The notes beneath the pieces were generated by a model, which searched no databases, was not told the DNA's origin, and saw only the letters and a list, made by a program, of their open reading frames with translations. Positions 50,044 to 59,590 of a stretch of 64,000 nucleotides of DNA are shown here, piece after piece. The DNA is from Roseimicrobium gellanilyticum (lineage in GTDB: Bacteria > Verrucomicrobiota > Verrucomicrobiia > Verrucomicrobiales > Verrucomicrobiaceae). Position 1 is the first letter of the stretch, and every line of letters begins with the position of its first letter. The stretch lies in NCBI RefSeq assembly GCF_003315205.1, contig NZ_QNRR01000004.1:186001-250000 (forward strand). The letters are read 5' to 3'. The position numbers were made by a program, and so were the translations under genes.

Positions 50044-51303
50044 CTACTCCATCACATTGTCCTTCACCACGCTCGCCTTGGCATCGTCGAGCGCAATCCA
50101 CTTGCTGTCCTTTGGCAATTTCCTGCCGCAATCCGTCGCCACGTTGCTGCTCACGACCAGGCCCCGGCATGGCGAGATGCTCCATATGGCGGCGGTGGAG
50201 AGTCCTGAGAAGGTGTTTCCCGTGATGCTGCAAAACTCCGCGCCTTCCAGCAAAACGCCGGTGCCCTCATCAATGCTCATGGGTGTCTTGCCTTCTGCGG
50301 GACGCTTGTCCTTGCCACCACCGATGTAGGTGTTGCAGAAATTGTTCGCAGAGATCGTGTTGCGGCCGGAATCCTTGCTCACTCGCACGGAGAACTTGTG
50401 GGCAATGGTGAAGGTGTTGGCGCTTACCCCGCAGCCGTGTGCGTCGCGCAGGTCAATGCCCCCCTCCAGATGGTGGGCGATGACATTTGCACTCAGCGTG
50501 ATGCCGTAGCAGTCGCGGTCAAGAATGAGCGCGGTGCCATTGCATTCCTCAATCATGTTCCCACTCACCACGGAGCCGTAGGTGTTCTCAATGATCACGC
50601 CATGACGCAGGTGGTCATCAATGTTGTTGCCATTCATGCACAGGTTGAAGGAATCCACACAGCGCAGGGCGTCTTGATTCTCCTCGAAGTGATTCGCGTT
50701 CACGACGATGTCATGGCAGTCAAAGATATTGATGCCGTTGGTCTTGTTGTACGTGAAGATGCAGTCCGCCACACGTGCATCCTCGAAGCATTGCAGCAGG
50801 CTCAATCCATTACCACCGTGGTGGTCCACGGACATGCCTTCCAGGTAGATCTCCTGGACCTTTTCCGCCACGATCCCGTCGCCGCTCTTCTCCTGGCCCA
50901 TGATGCGGAAGTCGGCGAGTTGCACGCGCCAGAGCACGGCTTTCTTATCCGTGTCCAGATTTGCCGGCCGGATGATGAGGGCAGGTTCACCCTTGTCGTT
51001 CTTGTTGATGATGCACGTCGCTGCGCCTGCGCCCACGATGCGTGTCTCCGAGGTCTTCACGCGCAGCGGCTGGGTGATCTCAAAGTTCCCCGGTGGTAGC
51101 AGCACCACGCCACCTCCGTCCGGCACCGCATCGAATGCCTCCTGTAGCGTGGCATGTTTCGCTGCATGCACGACCACCGCGCCGGGCTTGGGAGGCAGCA
51201 CTCCGGCGGAGGGCGGTGCAGTCAGCGGTGCCTGGCCGGAGGTGATGTTTGGATATGCCAGAGTGACAAGTGCGGCAGCGAGGCAGGTTTGGAAATGGCG
51301 CAT
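50044..51303 (-). CDS. Secreted right-handed parallel beta-helix protein
   Basis: 419 residues from ATG 51303. A signal peptide ends near SGQAP. The body from about residue 50 starts with the pectate-lyase-like entry (ATLQEAFDAVPDGGGVVLLPPGNFEI). Repeating turns with conserved Asn follow (ANHFEENQDAL, GNNIDDHL, GNMIEECNG, ANVIAHHLEGG, ANTFTIAHK, GNTFSGLS), spaced about 22 residues, the rung length of NosD/PbH1 repeats. Likely to bind or cleave polysaccharide outside the cytoplasm; I see no recognisable catalytic site. Confidence 0.85.
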   Translation of the reverse strand: MRHFQTCLAAALVTLAYPNITSGQAPLTAPPSAGVLPPKPGAVVVHAAKHATLQEAFDAVPDGGGVVLLPPGNFEITQPLRVKTSETRIVGAGAATCIINKNDKGEPALIIRPANLDTDKKAVLWRVQLADFRIMGQEKSGDGIVAEKVQEIYLEGMSVDHHGGNGLSLLQCFEDARVADCIFTYNKTNGINIFDCHDIVVNANHFEENQDALRCVDSFNLCMNGNNIDDHLRHGVIIENTYGSVVSGNMIEECNGTALILDRDCYGITLSANVIAHHLEGGIDLRDAHGCGVSANTFTIAHKFSVRVSKDSGRNTISANNFCNTYIGGGKDKRPAEGKTPMSIDEGTGVLLEGAEFCSITGNTFSGLSTAAIWSISPCRGLVVSSNVATDCGRKLPKDSKWIALDDAKASVVKDNVME

Positions 51304-51391
51304 CACATCGAAACGCTCCTGCGCGATGCCTCTTGCCCGGGCGTTCCTTTAGCAGGAGGAACGGACACAAACATACACGTCAGCGGTGGGG

Positions 51392-51937
51392 TCACTTCGG
51401 CCTGGCGATGTTCTGCATCACGGTGCCGTCGAGCAGCACGATGATTTGCAAGTATCCGGCGGCACCTTTGTAGTCTTTGGAGCTGTAGACCCCGTCGCGG
51501 GTGTTGAAGTTGAACCCATAGTAGAACCCCACGGGATTTCCCTTGGTGTCCTGCTGCTGCTTGCGCTCCGCTCTGGTGAGAATCCAGCGAGGGTCTTCCG
51601 CGGTGTACCCTTCCTTCAGGATGCGAATGGCCTCCTTTTCTGCCAGCGCCATGGCTTGGGCGAGAGACACCTTGCCTTTCGGTTCAGAAACGAATGTGTG
51701 ATCCGGTGCCACCTTGTATTGCAGGTAGCCGCCGGATGCTGCGATCGCATCGTTGGGCACTTCGCACTCGTATCGCACGCCATCCACTTCACTCACGAAG
51801 GTGTTCGCGTGCAGCATAGGACCACTGGAGTGCAAGAAAGCCGCGAGTGCGGCTGCCACGACGAGATGCATCCCACGCCAGGTGTGTGGGCGAGGAGAGA
51901 CCCGCGAACATGAAGTGCGGGAATGAGATGTGAGCAT
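51392..51937 (-). CDS. Secreted protein of unknown function
   Basis: 181 residues from ATG 51937; ATG 51871 would give 159 residues and a more ordinary signal peptide. A hydrophobic N-region (LVVAAALAAFLHSSGPML) is followed by VDGVRYECEVPNDAIAASGG. A Lys/Glu-rich helix comes next. The end is a compact beta part (GVYSSKDYKGAAGYLQIIVLLDGTVMQ). No family recognised. It is 88 bp upstream of the beta-helix gene on the same strand. Confidence 0.6.
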   Translation of the reverse strand: MLTSHSRTSCSRVSPRPHTWRGMHLVVAAALAAFLHSSGPMLHANTFVSEVDGVRYECEVPNDAIAASGGYLQYKVAPDHTFVSEPKGKVSLAQAMALAEKEAIRILKEGYTAEDPRWILTRAERKQQQDTKGNPVGFYYGFNFNTRDGVYSSKDYKGAAGYLQIIVLLDGTVMQNIARPK

Positions 51938-52022
51938 GGCCGGAAGCATGCCACTAGGACGCTGCCAGCCGGAAGAATATTCCGTGGTACCGAAGAAAAA
52001 TCACCGCGCTGAGCGGGAGATT

Positions 52023-52793
52023 TTACCGGCTCCTGCGGTCCGGCTTCCTGTCATTGCCGGCATTCGTGGTCGCCTTGGTGTCCGAGTCCTTGATGCTCTT
52101 GAAGACCTTCTGGGCATACGCGTTCCGTTGTTCCTCCGTCATGTCCGGCTTCTGCTCGAAGCGTGCGCGCACGACTTCCTTGAACTTGTCCCGCGCCTTG
52201 TCAGACAGCGAGGCATACATTTCGCGACCGTTCTCACCGAGGTAGGAGGAAGTACGAATCTTCCCACTGGGGGTCATGTGATTGCTGTCACCTCCACGGT
52301 TGTGGGCCACCATGGGCATCTGGCCGGAGGGCAGGTCTGTGCGGGCCATGTTCGCTGTGGGCACGCCTTTCTTGGCAGCGCCTGGGGTGATCTGTTCGTT
52401 GCCATAGGCCAGCCGGATTTCCTCGGGGCCAATCATCATGGTCACATGCGCCGTCTTCAGATCGGTGCTGGGGGCCACGTCCTTCAGAGTCCATCCACTC
52501 GCATTGGGCTGGTCTGAGACTACAAAGCTCTGGCGTGTATCGCGATTGTACACGGTGGCAACTGGCTTGCCTTCCACATAAGCCACGCCCGTGAGCTGGA
52601 GGGAGTCTTCCAGGTTCAGATTCCGGGTGAACGGGGAGTGCATCAGCAGTTCCGCCGTATCCTGCTCGCTGATGGGCTGAGGCAGGTCATTGTCCACTGG
52701 CATGGGTGAGGCTGGTGCCTGGGCAACGGCCGTGGTGGTGGCTGCGGCGAGTACAGTGACGGCGATGAGGAAGTTGTGAAACGCGGAGTGCAT
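52023..52793 (-). CDS. Secreted or membrane-anchored protein with GspC-HR-like region
   Basis: 256 residues from ATG 52793. A hydrophobic signal or anchor (LIAVTVLAAATTTAVAQA) is followed by SEQDTAELLMHSPFTRNLN and LQLTGVAYVEGKPVATVYNRD, then QSFVVSDQPNASGWTLKDVAP. This order (residue or pilus-linked core, then an xxGVAxxxGKxxAxVxN strand) resembles the homology region of type II secretion GspC proteins. The basic, Ser/Lys-rich C-terminus (about 190-256) is probably disordered. No other secretion gene is adjacent, so the likeness is only suggestive. Confidence 0.55.
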   Translation of the reverse strand: MHSAFHNFLIAVTVLAAATTTAVAQAPASPMPVDNDLPQPISEQDTAELLMHSPFTRNLNLEDSLQLTGVAYVEGKPVATVYNRDTRQSFVVSDQPNASGWTLKDVAPSTDLKTAHVTMMIGPEEIRLAYGNEQITPGAAKKGVPTANMARTDLPSGQMPMVAHNRGGDSNHMTPSGKIRTSSYLGENGREMYASLSDKARDKFKEVVRARFEQKPDMTEEQRNAYAQKVFKSIKDSDTKATTNAGNDRKPDRRSR

Positions 52794-52900
52794 CTTCAGG
52801 TGAAGTCTGACTGCCCTCACCAACGATCACGATCGCGCCATCTATCAAAATTGATCTGGAGTGGTCGCGCCGCGTTCCCTGACGGCGAAAAAGACTCCGC

Positions 52901-54418
52901 TCACTTGGGACTGTGAAGGTCCACTTTGAGGGTTGGCTCATCCTTGACTACCACGTCGCGCATCCCACTGCGGGGCTCCCCGTCGATCTCGTAGACTCCC
53001 GGTCCCACCCGGATGCGATACCTTCCCTCTCCATCCGTACCGGTCCAGCGGACCAGGCTTTCTTCTTTCTCAGCGTACAGGGCTTGCTCGGGGTCGGCTG
53101 GCGGCTCAATGGATGAGCCCTTTTGCACCACCACCACCGTGGCTTCGGTCACCGGGGTGTGCCCTGGCCCCTGCGTCACCATACCGTGGATGAATGTGCC
53201 CTTGCAGAGTGAAAGTGTGATCTCCTCCGGTGCGGCGCCATCCTTCAAGAAGAGGCCAGTGATGCTCCTGGCTGCCCAATCATCGTCCAGGACGGCGATG
53301 ATGTAGCTCTGCTCCGGATACAGGATGAACTGGAAGGTGCCGTCGGACGCGCTGCGGGTTTTCTCCCGGCAGTAGTGATTGGTCGCACCCTTGCCCTCTG
53401 CTTGTATCAAGATGCCCGGAGCAGGCGTGCCATCCGGCTTCACCACCTTCCCTCGCAACGTTACTGTGCGCAGCAGCCGCGTCTTCAGGATTGGGGTATC
53501 CGTCTTTTCCACCTCTCCGAAGGTGAGATGCGGATCCCTGGGCTGGTGGTAGGCATTCGAGTCCACCAGCAGGAATGAGGTGTTTCCTACGCTGTCGACG
53601 GGTAGCCAATCAAATGTGGCGATGCCCGAGTCATCGGTGGTGCGTGGCATGCCCAGGCCCGGGGTGGCGCCGCTGATGTTGATTTCATGCTGCTTGCCGA
53701 AGATCTTGAGTGTCCATGGGGTGAAGGTCATGCCCGGAAGCGGTTTTCCAGAGGCATCTTCCGCGCGAATATGCACCCGCCGCGCACCGTTCAGGCGCAT
53801 GGTGACTTCGGCGGGCAGGGACTCACTCTCCTTGTATTTGTTCCCCGGGAGGAAGTTCTCAATGTAGTCGAAGCCTTCGCCCGCTTTCAGAGCCAGCACA
53901 TATCGTATCTTCGCATCCGCGGGAATACGTAGCACGGCCTTCCCTTCGCTGGTGGTCTTTCCGGTGGAGACAAAGTCATACTGGTGCTCCACACCCACGA
54001 AGGCATCCTTGATGGCAGCGTCCCGGGCCCCCTTCACGTGAACCGTCAGCGTGTGCATGGGCTTCAGTACGATGCGGCACTCCCGTAGGTTAGGCTCCAC
54101 GGTGTGATTGTAGATGCGATCGTAGCCGGATCTTGTGCCTTCGGGTTCGGTCGCGCTCAGCACGAGATGATTGAAGTCCGGCTGCGCGGGTAGGAAGACA
54201 AATTTCCCAGCTTCATCCGTGACCACTGCAGGCGCCTCTCCATCCAGATCCTGCACCCGGACCCGGGCCACCGGTTTGCCTTGCTCGTCTACCACGGTAC
54301 CGGTGACTTGCACGCGGGACGCATCAGGGGCCGGCTGGGCAGTGGCCGTGGATGGGAGTGTGGCAAGCAGGACCAGTGCGAGTCCAAACGACGCCACCAG
54401 AGGGAATGGGGACTTCAT
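52901..54418 (-). CDS. Secreted protein with repeated carboxypeptidase-regulatory-like (Ig-like) domains
   Basis: 505 residues. A signal peptide (1-26) precedes several beta-sandwich domains of the CarboxypepD_reg type. Signatures include VTGTVVDEQGKPVARVRV, TDEAGKFVFLPAQPDFNHLVL, GKPLPGMTF, LRGKVVKPDGTPAPGILIQAEG and HGMVTQGPGHTPVTEATVVV. These occur in surface and transport-associated proteins. The gene may encode a surface or periplasmic adhesin-like or binding protein; no enzymatic motif is visible. Confidence 0.82.
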   Translation of the reverse strand: MKSPFPLVASFGLALVLLATLPSTATAQPAPDASRVQVTGTVVDEQGKPVARVRVQDLDGEAPAVVTDEAGKFVFLPAQPDFNHLVLSATEPEGTRSGYDRIYNHTVEPNLRECRIVLKPMHTLTVHVKGARDAAIKDAFVGVEHQYDFVSTGKTTSEGKAVLRIPADAKIRYVLALKAGEGFDYIENFLPGNKYKESESLPAEVTMRLNGARRVHIRAEDASGKPLPGMTFTPWTLKIFGKQHEINISGATPGLGMPRTTDDSGIATFDWLPVDSVGNTSFLLVDSNAYHQPRDPHLTFGEVEKTDTPILKTRLLRTVTLRGKVVKPDGTPAPGILIQAEGKGATNHYCREKTRSASDGTFQFILYPEQSYIIAVLDDDWAARSITGLFLKDGAAPEEITLSLCKGTFIHGMVTQGPGHTPVTEATVVVVQKGSSIEPPADPEQALYAEKEESLVRWTGTDGEGRYRIRVGPGVYEIDGEPRSGMRDVVVKDEPTLKVDLHSPK

Positions 54419-54508
54419 GACGGATGAACCAAAGGAAGGCATATCGAAATTCTTTCCGCGAAGGCATCAGTAAACCGCCTCCGGATGCTAGCGGGTGGCA
54501 TGCGGTCG

Positions 54509-54907
54509 TCAAGAATCGCGTGGCGCAGTGGACTGGTGTTTACGCCTAAGGCGTGCCTCCCAGATCAGGCACCATCCCGTGGGTATGACCGTGATCACTG
54601 CAAATACCGACAGCATGGATGCGCTGATGGCAATGACCCTGCTCCAAAGCGTCATGTATTCGAGGGAGGCGGGATCGAATGGAATATCCAGGGGTGCGTG
54701 CTCTGCGATCTCAAAGCACATCATGACCAGGGTGAACATCAGGGCTGCCAGTCCGAGTCTTGAACTTCCGCGAAGCACTCCAGGCAATTCGTTGCGGTCC
54801 ATGTCTGTCCTGTACCGTGTAAAGAGAGCGATGATGAGGCCGCCATAGGCTCCAAGGGTGGCAAGCGTCCAGAGAGGGAAGTAGACAATATATGCTACGA
54901 GAGCCAT
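54509..54907 (-). CDS. Small membrane protein
   Basis: 132 residues with hydrophobic segments at about 3-30, 50-70 and 87-115. A charged C-terminus (RLRRKHQSTAPRDS) is likely cytoplasmic. It is 12 bp downstream of the next membrane protein gene on the same strand, so the two form a probable operon. Neither belongs to a family I recognise. Confidence 0.62.
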   Translation of the reverse strand: MALVAYIVYFPLWTLATLGAYGGLIIALFTRYRTDMDRNELPGVLRGSSRLGLAALMFTLVMMCFEIAEHAPLDIPFDPASLEYMTLWSRVIAISASMLSVFAVITVIPTGWCLIWEARLRRKHQSTAPRDS

Positions 54908-54919
54908 TCGCAGGGCAAC

Positions 54920-55426
54920 TCAGTTCCAACTTGAGCCTGGTTCCGACGCTGTTGCCGATGTATTTCCAACCGGAAGCGGTTCGCGGTGAAGCTGGCTCAT
55001 CCACAGCCAGCTCACGCCCAGCGGCACGATGGCTGCTGCTGCAAAAGGTCCGGCCAGGGCGACATACTCGCCCAGATCCCTGCCAATCTCCGCGATCTGC
55101 TGGTAGTCCCAGGTGGTGCGACTCGTGACGAAGCGGTAGAGATTGTACCCTAGGTAGGGAGCCACGCACACCAGGGCCACCAGACCCTGCCGATACGCCG
55201 TGCGCAGCATCCGTGGCACGCGCCTCCTCTTCGCATAGGGGCGAATGCGAGCGCGCCGGGAGAAGCGGGTCTGTACCGCCAGCGCCAGAGCGCCGTACGA
55301 CAGAAGGGTGGAGGTCAGCCACACCGAGGCAAACACGAGCAGGCCGACAAACAATAGCGTGCTGTCCTGGTCGAACGACGCACGCGCGGCGAGTATCACA
55401 CCAGAACTCAGTGGAATGGATGGCAT
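54920..55426 (-). CDS. Small membrane protein
   Basis: 168 residues. Hydrophobic helices at about 23-50, 82-100 and 120-143 are separated by a strongly basic loop (RFSRRARIRPYAKRRRVPRM). Function unknown. First gene of the putative pair with 54509-54907. Confidence 0.62.
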   Translation of the reverse strand: MPSIPLSSGVILAARASFDQDSTLLFVGLLVFASVWLTSTLLSYGALALAVQTRFSRRARIRPYAKRRRVPRMLRTAYRQGLVALVCVAPYLGYNLYRFVTSRTTWDYQQIAEIGRDLGEYVALAGPFAAAAIVPLGVSWLWMSQLHREPLPVGNTSATASEPGSSWN

Positions 55427-55869
55427 GTTGCGCCATCCTCCGCCGAACTCTTCATTGTGCTATCAAATTCTGATGCAGAATGAAGGAGGTCAGAGCCTCA
55501 TGTTGGCTGGCAGTGCGCCTTCGTCGCTGCCAGCGAAAAGGGTAAGAACATGTTTCTGCCATTCAGCCACCTCCCCATCATTCTGCGCGCTTATGCTCCG
55601 TCCACCATTTGCAAGGTGAGCGCCGTCCACGCATCTCCTGCCAGACAGTGCTGTAGGTGAGGTCAACCCATCCGCGACCACCGGTCGCAGCCACACGCTC
55701 GGGCTGAGGCTGACGATCACAAAGTGCCTGCGAGGAAGTGTAGCACGCTTGGGGAAGCGCTCCTGCGGTGGCTGCACGCGCCTCGCAACGCCGGATCATT
55801 GCCTTAAACTCCTTCATCCCACCGAAACAATTCCCTTCGATTGACCGTAATTGCTAGGTGCCCACCCGC
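55427..55869. other. Intergenic region of about 440 bp containing a family C repeat
   Basis: The only recognisable structure is the GCGACCACCGGTCGCAGCCA motif and its flanks at about 55657-55697, together with the related block up to about 55780. No gene is supported upstream of the cytochrome gene at 55870. Confidence 0.55.
55657..55697. repeat. Palindromic repeat family C
   Basis: GGTCAACCCATCCGCGACCA then CCGGTCGCAGCCACA. It matches 59651-59690 closely, including the GAGGTCAAC lead. The following 80 bp resemble 59731-59790 in reverse complement. Confidence 0.7.
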
Positions 55870-58800
55870 ATGAATATCAAACTCCCTGCTTCCCTCATCG
55901 CCATCTCCTTCACGTCCAGTGGCTTGCTCGTTGCCCAGGATGGAGAGAAGATCACCTATGTGGACCACATCAAGCCGATGCTGGAAAACAAGTGCTTTTC
56001 CTGCCACAACCCGGACAAGAAGAAGGGTGACCTGGACCTCACCTCCTTCGGCGCTATGATGAATGGCGGCGGCGGTGGCGCCGTTGTGGAAGCAGGCAAT
56101 TCGGGCGGCAGCCGCATGGTGACGACCACCAAAAAGTTGGAGGAGCCCTTCATGCCGCCGGAAGGTTCCCCCCTCTCGGCTGCGGACATCGCACTGATGT
56201 CGAAGTGGATCGATGGTGGCCTGCTGGAAACGAAGTCCAGCCTCGCCAAGAAATCCAACAAGCCGAAGATCGACCTCAATGTGGCCGTCGGCGCGGGCAA
56301 GCCGGAAGGTCCCATCGCTCGTCCTGAGCACGTGCTGCTGGAGCCGGTGGTCGTGACCCCTCGCACCACCGCAATCACCGCCATGGCCGCAAGCCCATGG
56401 ACGAACCTTGTGGCCATCGCCGCACCGAAGCAGGTGCTCCTTTATGATACCGAAAGCCAGCAACTCGTCGGCATCTTCCCCTACACGGAAGGGTATGCCC
56501 GCACGCTGAAGTTCAGCAGCAGCGGCGCGCTCCTCGTGATGGGTGGCGGACGCGGTGGGAAGTTTGGCCACGCGGTGGTCTGGGACGTGAAGACCGGCAA
56601 GCGCATCACCGAAGTGGGCAAAGAGATGGACTGCGTGATGTCCGCAGATATCACCGCGGATCACAGCAAGGTGGTCATCGGCACGCCTTCGAAGAAGGTG
56701 AAGGCGTATGACATCAACACAGGCGAGGAACTCTATGTCATCAACAAGCACACGGAGTGGGTGCTTGCCACCGAGTTCAGCCCGGACGGCGTGCTGCTCG
56801 CCAGCGCGGACCGCAACGGCAATGTGAACGTGTGGGAAGCTGCCAACGGGGGTGAGTACTTCGCCCTCGGCCAGCACAAGGCTTCCTGTGTGGATCTCGC
56901 CTGGCGCAGCGATGGCAATATGCTCGCCTCCGCCAGCGAAGACGGCACCATCATCCTCTGGGAGATGAATGAAGGGAAGCAGGTGAAGAGCTGGGCAGCC
57001 CATGGAAATGGCGTGCAGAGCGTGGCCTTCACTCCGGACGGCAAGATCCTCACCTCCGGTCGCGATGGTCAGGTGAAGCTCTGGGATGCCAATGGCAACA
57101 AGCTCTCCGAATCCCCCAGCCAGGGAGATGTGGTGACGAAGGTCGTGGCCCTCAGCGACTCGAAGGGCGCCGTGTCCGCCAACTGGCGGGGTGAACTCAA
57201 GATCCTGAACTTGGAAAATAAGTTCGCAGAAAAGGGTACGCTCTCCAGCAACCCTTCGCCGATTGCCCAGCGCATCGTTGAAACGGAGAAACGCGTGGCG
57301 GAACTCACCGCGCAGGTTCCCGCCGTGGAAGCTGAGGCGAAGGCCGCCCAGGATGCCGTGGCCGCGAAGGAAAAGCAGCTCGCAGATCAGAAGAAGCAAT
57401 TTGCCGATACCGAAGCGAACCGCAAAGCCATTGAGGAAACCCTCAAGGGCTATCCCGCGAAGCTTGCGGAGCTCGACAAGCAACTCAACGACGCCAAGGC
57501 CAAGCGGCAGGCACAGGTGGATGCCATCAAGAAGCATGAGCAGACCACGGCGCAGGTGAAGGAGAAGGAAGGTGCACTCGCCAAGGTGGAAGCTGAGCTG
57601 AAGGCGCTGGAAGGTGAAGCTGCGAAATTCACGAAGCCCGAGGAAGCTCCCCAGAAGGCTGAAGCCGAAAAGAAGGTCGGCGAGAAGAAGACCGTGGTGG
57701 ACGCCCAGCGCGCTGCCCTGGCTCCTCTGAAGCAAGCCATCGCCACGGCGCCGAAGCCCGTCGCGGAGTTCGACAAGGCCATCAAGGATGTGCAGGATCT
57801 CATCGCGAAGACCAACACCGAGAAGGCGAACAAGCCGAAGGAACTTGAGAACGCGAAGAAGGCTGTCGAAGCCTGGCCGAAGAACATCGCCGAAACCGAG
57901 AAGCAACTCGGGGAAGTGCGCAACGGCGTGGCCCCTGCTCAGAAGAAGGTGGAGGATCACAAGGCCCTCATCGCCACCCTGCAGAAGCAGCCCACCCTGC
58001 TGCGTGCCGCGCAGTTCAACCTCGGACTGCTCGCGGAGAAGGACAAGCTGGCCCAACTCGAAGCAGAGGTCACCGGTTACCAGGATGCCGTGAAGGACTC
58101 GGAGGAAACGAAGACCAGTTCAGCTGCGACGATTGAGTCGAGCAAGAAGGCCATTGCCGAAGCCACCGCAGCGATCCCCGGACTGGAAGCCGCTCTCGCG
58201 AAGGTGCAGGGCGAACTGCCCGGTGTGGAGAAGATCATCGACCCCACGAAGGCGCAGGAAGGTACGCTCGCAGCCGAGGAGGCGAAGCACAAGACCGCCC
58301 TCACCTCGAAGGAAGCGGAGCTCAAGGGCTTCGAGCAGGAGAAAGCCGCTCGCGTGGCTGCCGCACAGAAGGCTGTGGAGGACATCTCCAAGCAGATCGA
58401 TGCGCTGAACAAGCAGCTCAATGACGTGAATGGCAAGGTCGCCGGTCCGCAGAAGCAGTCGGATGAAAAGAAGACTGTCTTCGCCAAGGCAGAAGGTGAA
58501 CTGAAGACCGCACAGGAACAGCACGCCGCTGCCACCAAGGCCTCCCAAGCGAAGGCTGCGGAGCAGAAGACGAAGGACGCTGCGCTCGCCGCTGCCCACG
58601 CCGCCACTGAGACTGCGCAGAAGGCTGTGCCGCCGGCCTCCAAGGCCCGTCAGGAAGCTGACGCCGCACTCGTGGCGAAGAAGGGTGAGCTCGCGCAGAA
58701 GGAGAAGGACCTTGCCGCTGTCACTGCAACGAACAATGCGGACCAGGTTGCTTCTGCTCAAAAGCAGGTGAATGACCTCAAGGGGGCTGTGGCCGCTGCC

Positions 58801-59475
58801 GAGAAGAAGGCCGGTGAATCCGCTGCTGCTGTGGCTGCGCTCGAGCAGGCCGTGAAGGTGAAGCAGAATGACGAAGCTGCCGCCAAGGCCGCGCTGGAAA
58901 CTGCGCGCAAGGCTGCGTCCGATGCCGAGAAGGCGATTGCTGCCGCGACCAATGCCGTGAAGGAGAAGGAAACCCGCATGCGTGCCACGCGGGGTGACTT
59001 TGAGAACGCGGAGAAGATTGCCGCACCTCTTCGCAACCAGCGCGACAACCTCGCTGCGCAGATTGAGAAGCAGAAGGTCGCCCGTGCTGAGAAGCAGGCT
59101 GACCCTGGCAATGCCGAGAAGGACTTCGCCGCCAAGGCCCAGCCGGTGCAGGCTGAGATCGCGAAGATCAAAGGCGCCCTGGAACCCGTGGAGAAGCAGC
59201 TCGCCGAAGTCCGCGCGAAGCTCGCTGCCGATATGAAGATCGTGGAAGCCAAGCGCGCCGATGTGGGCAAGGCCATGGCCGACGTGGCCGCGCAGAAGAA
59301 GCGCGTCACGGACAGCCAGGCGGCCATTGAAAAGTCTACCAAGGCCATTGCCGATGGTGAGAAGACCATCGCCGAATCCAAGGCTGCTCTTGCCAAACTC
59401 GAGCCCCAGCTTCCTCCGCTCCGTGACAAGGTGAAGAGCCTCACGGATCAGTATCTGGCGATGCTGCCGAAGTGA
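55870..59475 (+). CDS. Cytochrome c (planctomycete-type)/WD40/long coiled-coil fusion protein
   Basis: 1201 residues. Signal peptide, then a PSCyt1-type cytochrome c domain. The heme motif is CFSCH (Cys42, Cys45, His46), and the distal Met is likely in the MPPEGSPL block. About residues 150-470 form WD40-type blades (TEFSPDGVLLASADRNGNVNVWEAANG, LAWRSDGNMLASASEDGTIILWEMNEG, VAFTPDGKILTSGRDGQVKLWD as separate blocks). The remaining about 730 residues are an Ala/Lys/Glu/Gln-rich heptad-pattern coiled coil. Covalent heme plus a beta-propeller and a rod is a hallmark of PVC-group surface or periplasmic proteins. Possible electron transfer linked to scaffolding; partners unknown. Confidence 0.9.
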   Translation: MNIKLPASLIAISFTSSGLLVAQDGEKITYVDHIKPMLENKCFSCHNPDKKKGDLDLTSFGAMMNGGGGGAVVEAGNSGGSRMVTTTKKLEEPFMPPEGSPLSAADIALMSKWIDGGLLETKSSLAKKSNKPKIDLNVAVGAGKPEGPIARPEHVLLEPVVVTPRTTAITAMAASPWTNLVAIAAPKQVLLYDTESQQLVGIFPYTEGYARTLKFSSSGALLVMGGGRGGKFGHAVVWDVKTGKRITEVGKEMDCVMSADITADHSKVVIGTPSKKVKAYDINTGEELYVINKHTEWVLATEFSPDGVLLASADRNGNVNVWEAANGGEYFALGQHKASCVDLAWRSDGNMLASASEDGTIILWEMNEGKQVKSWAAHGNGVQSVAFTPDGKILTSGRDGQVKLWDANGNKLSESPSQGDVVTKVVALSDSKGAVSANWRGELKILNLENKFAEKGTLSSNPSPIAQRIVETEKRVAELTAQVPAVEAEAKAAQDAVAAKEKQLADQKKQFADTEANRKAIEETLKGYPAKLAELDKQLNDAKAKRQAQVDAIKKHEQTTAQVKEKEGALAKVEAELKALEGEAAKFTKPEEAPQKAEAEKKVGEKKTVVDAQRAALAPLKQAIATAPKPVAEFDKAIKDVQDLIAKTNTEKANKPKELENAKKAVEAWPKNIAETEKQLGEVRNGVAPAQKKVEDHKALIATLQKQPTLLRAAQFNLGLLAEKDKLAQLEAEVTGYQDAVKDSEETKTSSAATIESSKKAIAEATAAIPGLEAALAKVQGELPGVEKIIDPTKAQEGTLAAEEAKHKTALTSKEAELKGFEQEKAARVAAAQKAVEDISKQIDALNKQLNDVNGKVAGPQKQSDEKKTVFAKAEGELKTAQEQHAAATKASQAKAAEQKTKDAALAAAHAATETAQKAVPPASKARQEADAALVAKKGELAQKEKDLAAVTATNNADQVASAQKQVNDLKGAVAAAEKKAGESAAAVAALEQAVKVKQNDEAAAKAALETARKAASDAEKAIAAATNAVKEKETRMRATRGDFENAEKIAAPLRNQRDNLAAQIEKQKVARAEKQADPGNAEKDFAAKAQPVQAEIAKIKGALEPVEKQLAEVRAKLAADMKIVEAKRADVGKAMADVAAQKKRVTDSQAAIEKSTKAIADGEKTIAESKAALAKLEPQLPPLRDKVKSLTDQYLAMLPK

Positions 59476-59527
59476 TCAATGGTCGCTCGCCGCGTGCGAG
59501 TAGAGTTCCAGAAATCTTGAATTGAAC

Positions 59528-59564
59528 AACAGGCGGCACGTGTGGGTGCCGCCTGTTTTGTTTT
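59528..59564 (+). terminator. Rho-independent terminator of the cytochrome/WD40 gene
   Basis: AACAGGCGGCA and TGCCGCCTGTT form a perfect 11-bp stem with an 8-nt loop, followed by TTGTTTT. It lies 53 bp after the stop. Confidence 0.9.
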
Positions 59565-59590
59565 CGTCGGAAAGCAGCAAAGAAATTTTA

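Noticed and set aside
55804-58056. A 750-codon open frame antisense to the cytochrome/WD40 gene
   Set aside because: It is Leu/Gly/His/Arg-rich without any domain pattern and mirrors the codon bias of the real gene. Long antisense frames are expected opposite GC-rich, Ala/Lys/Glu-rich coding DNA.
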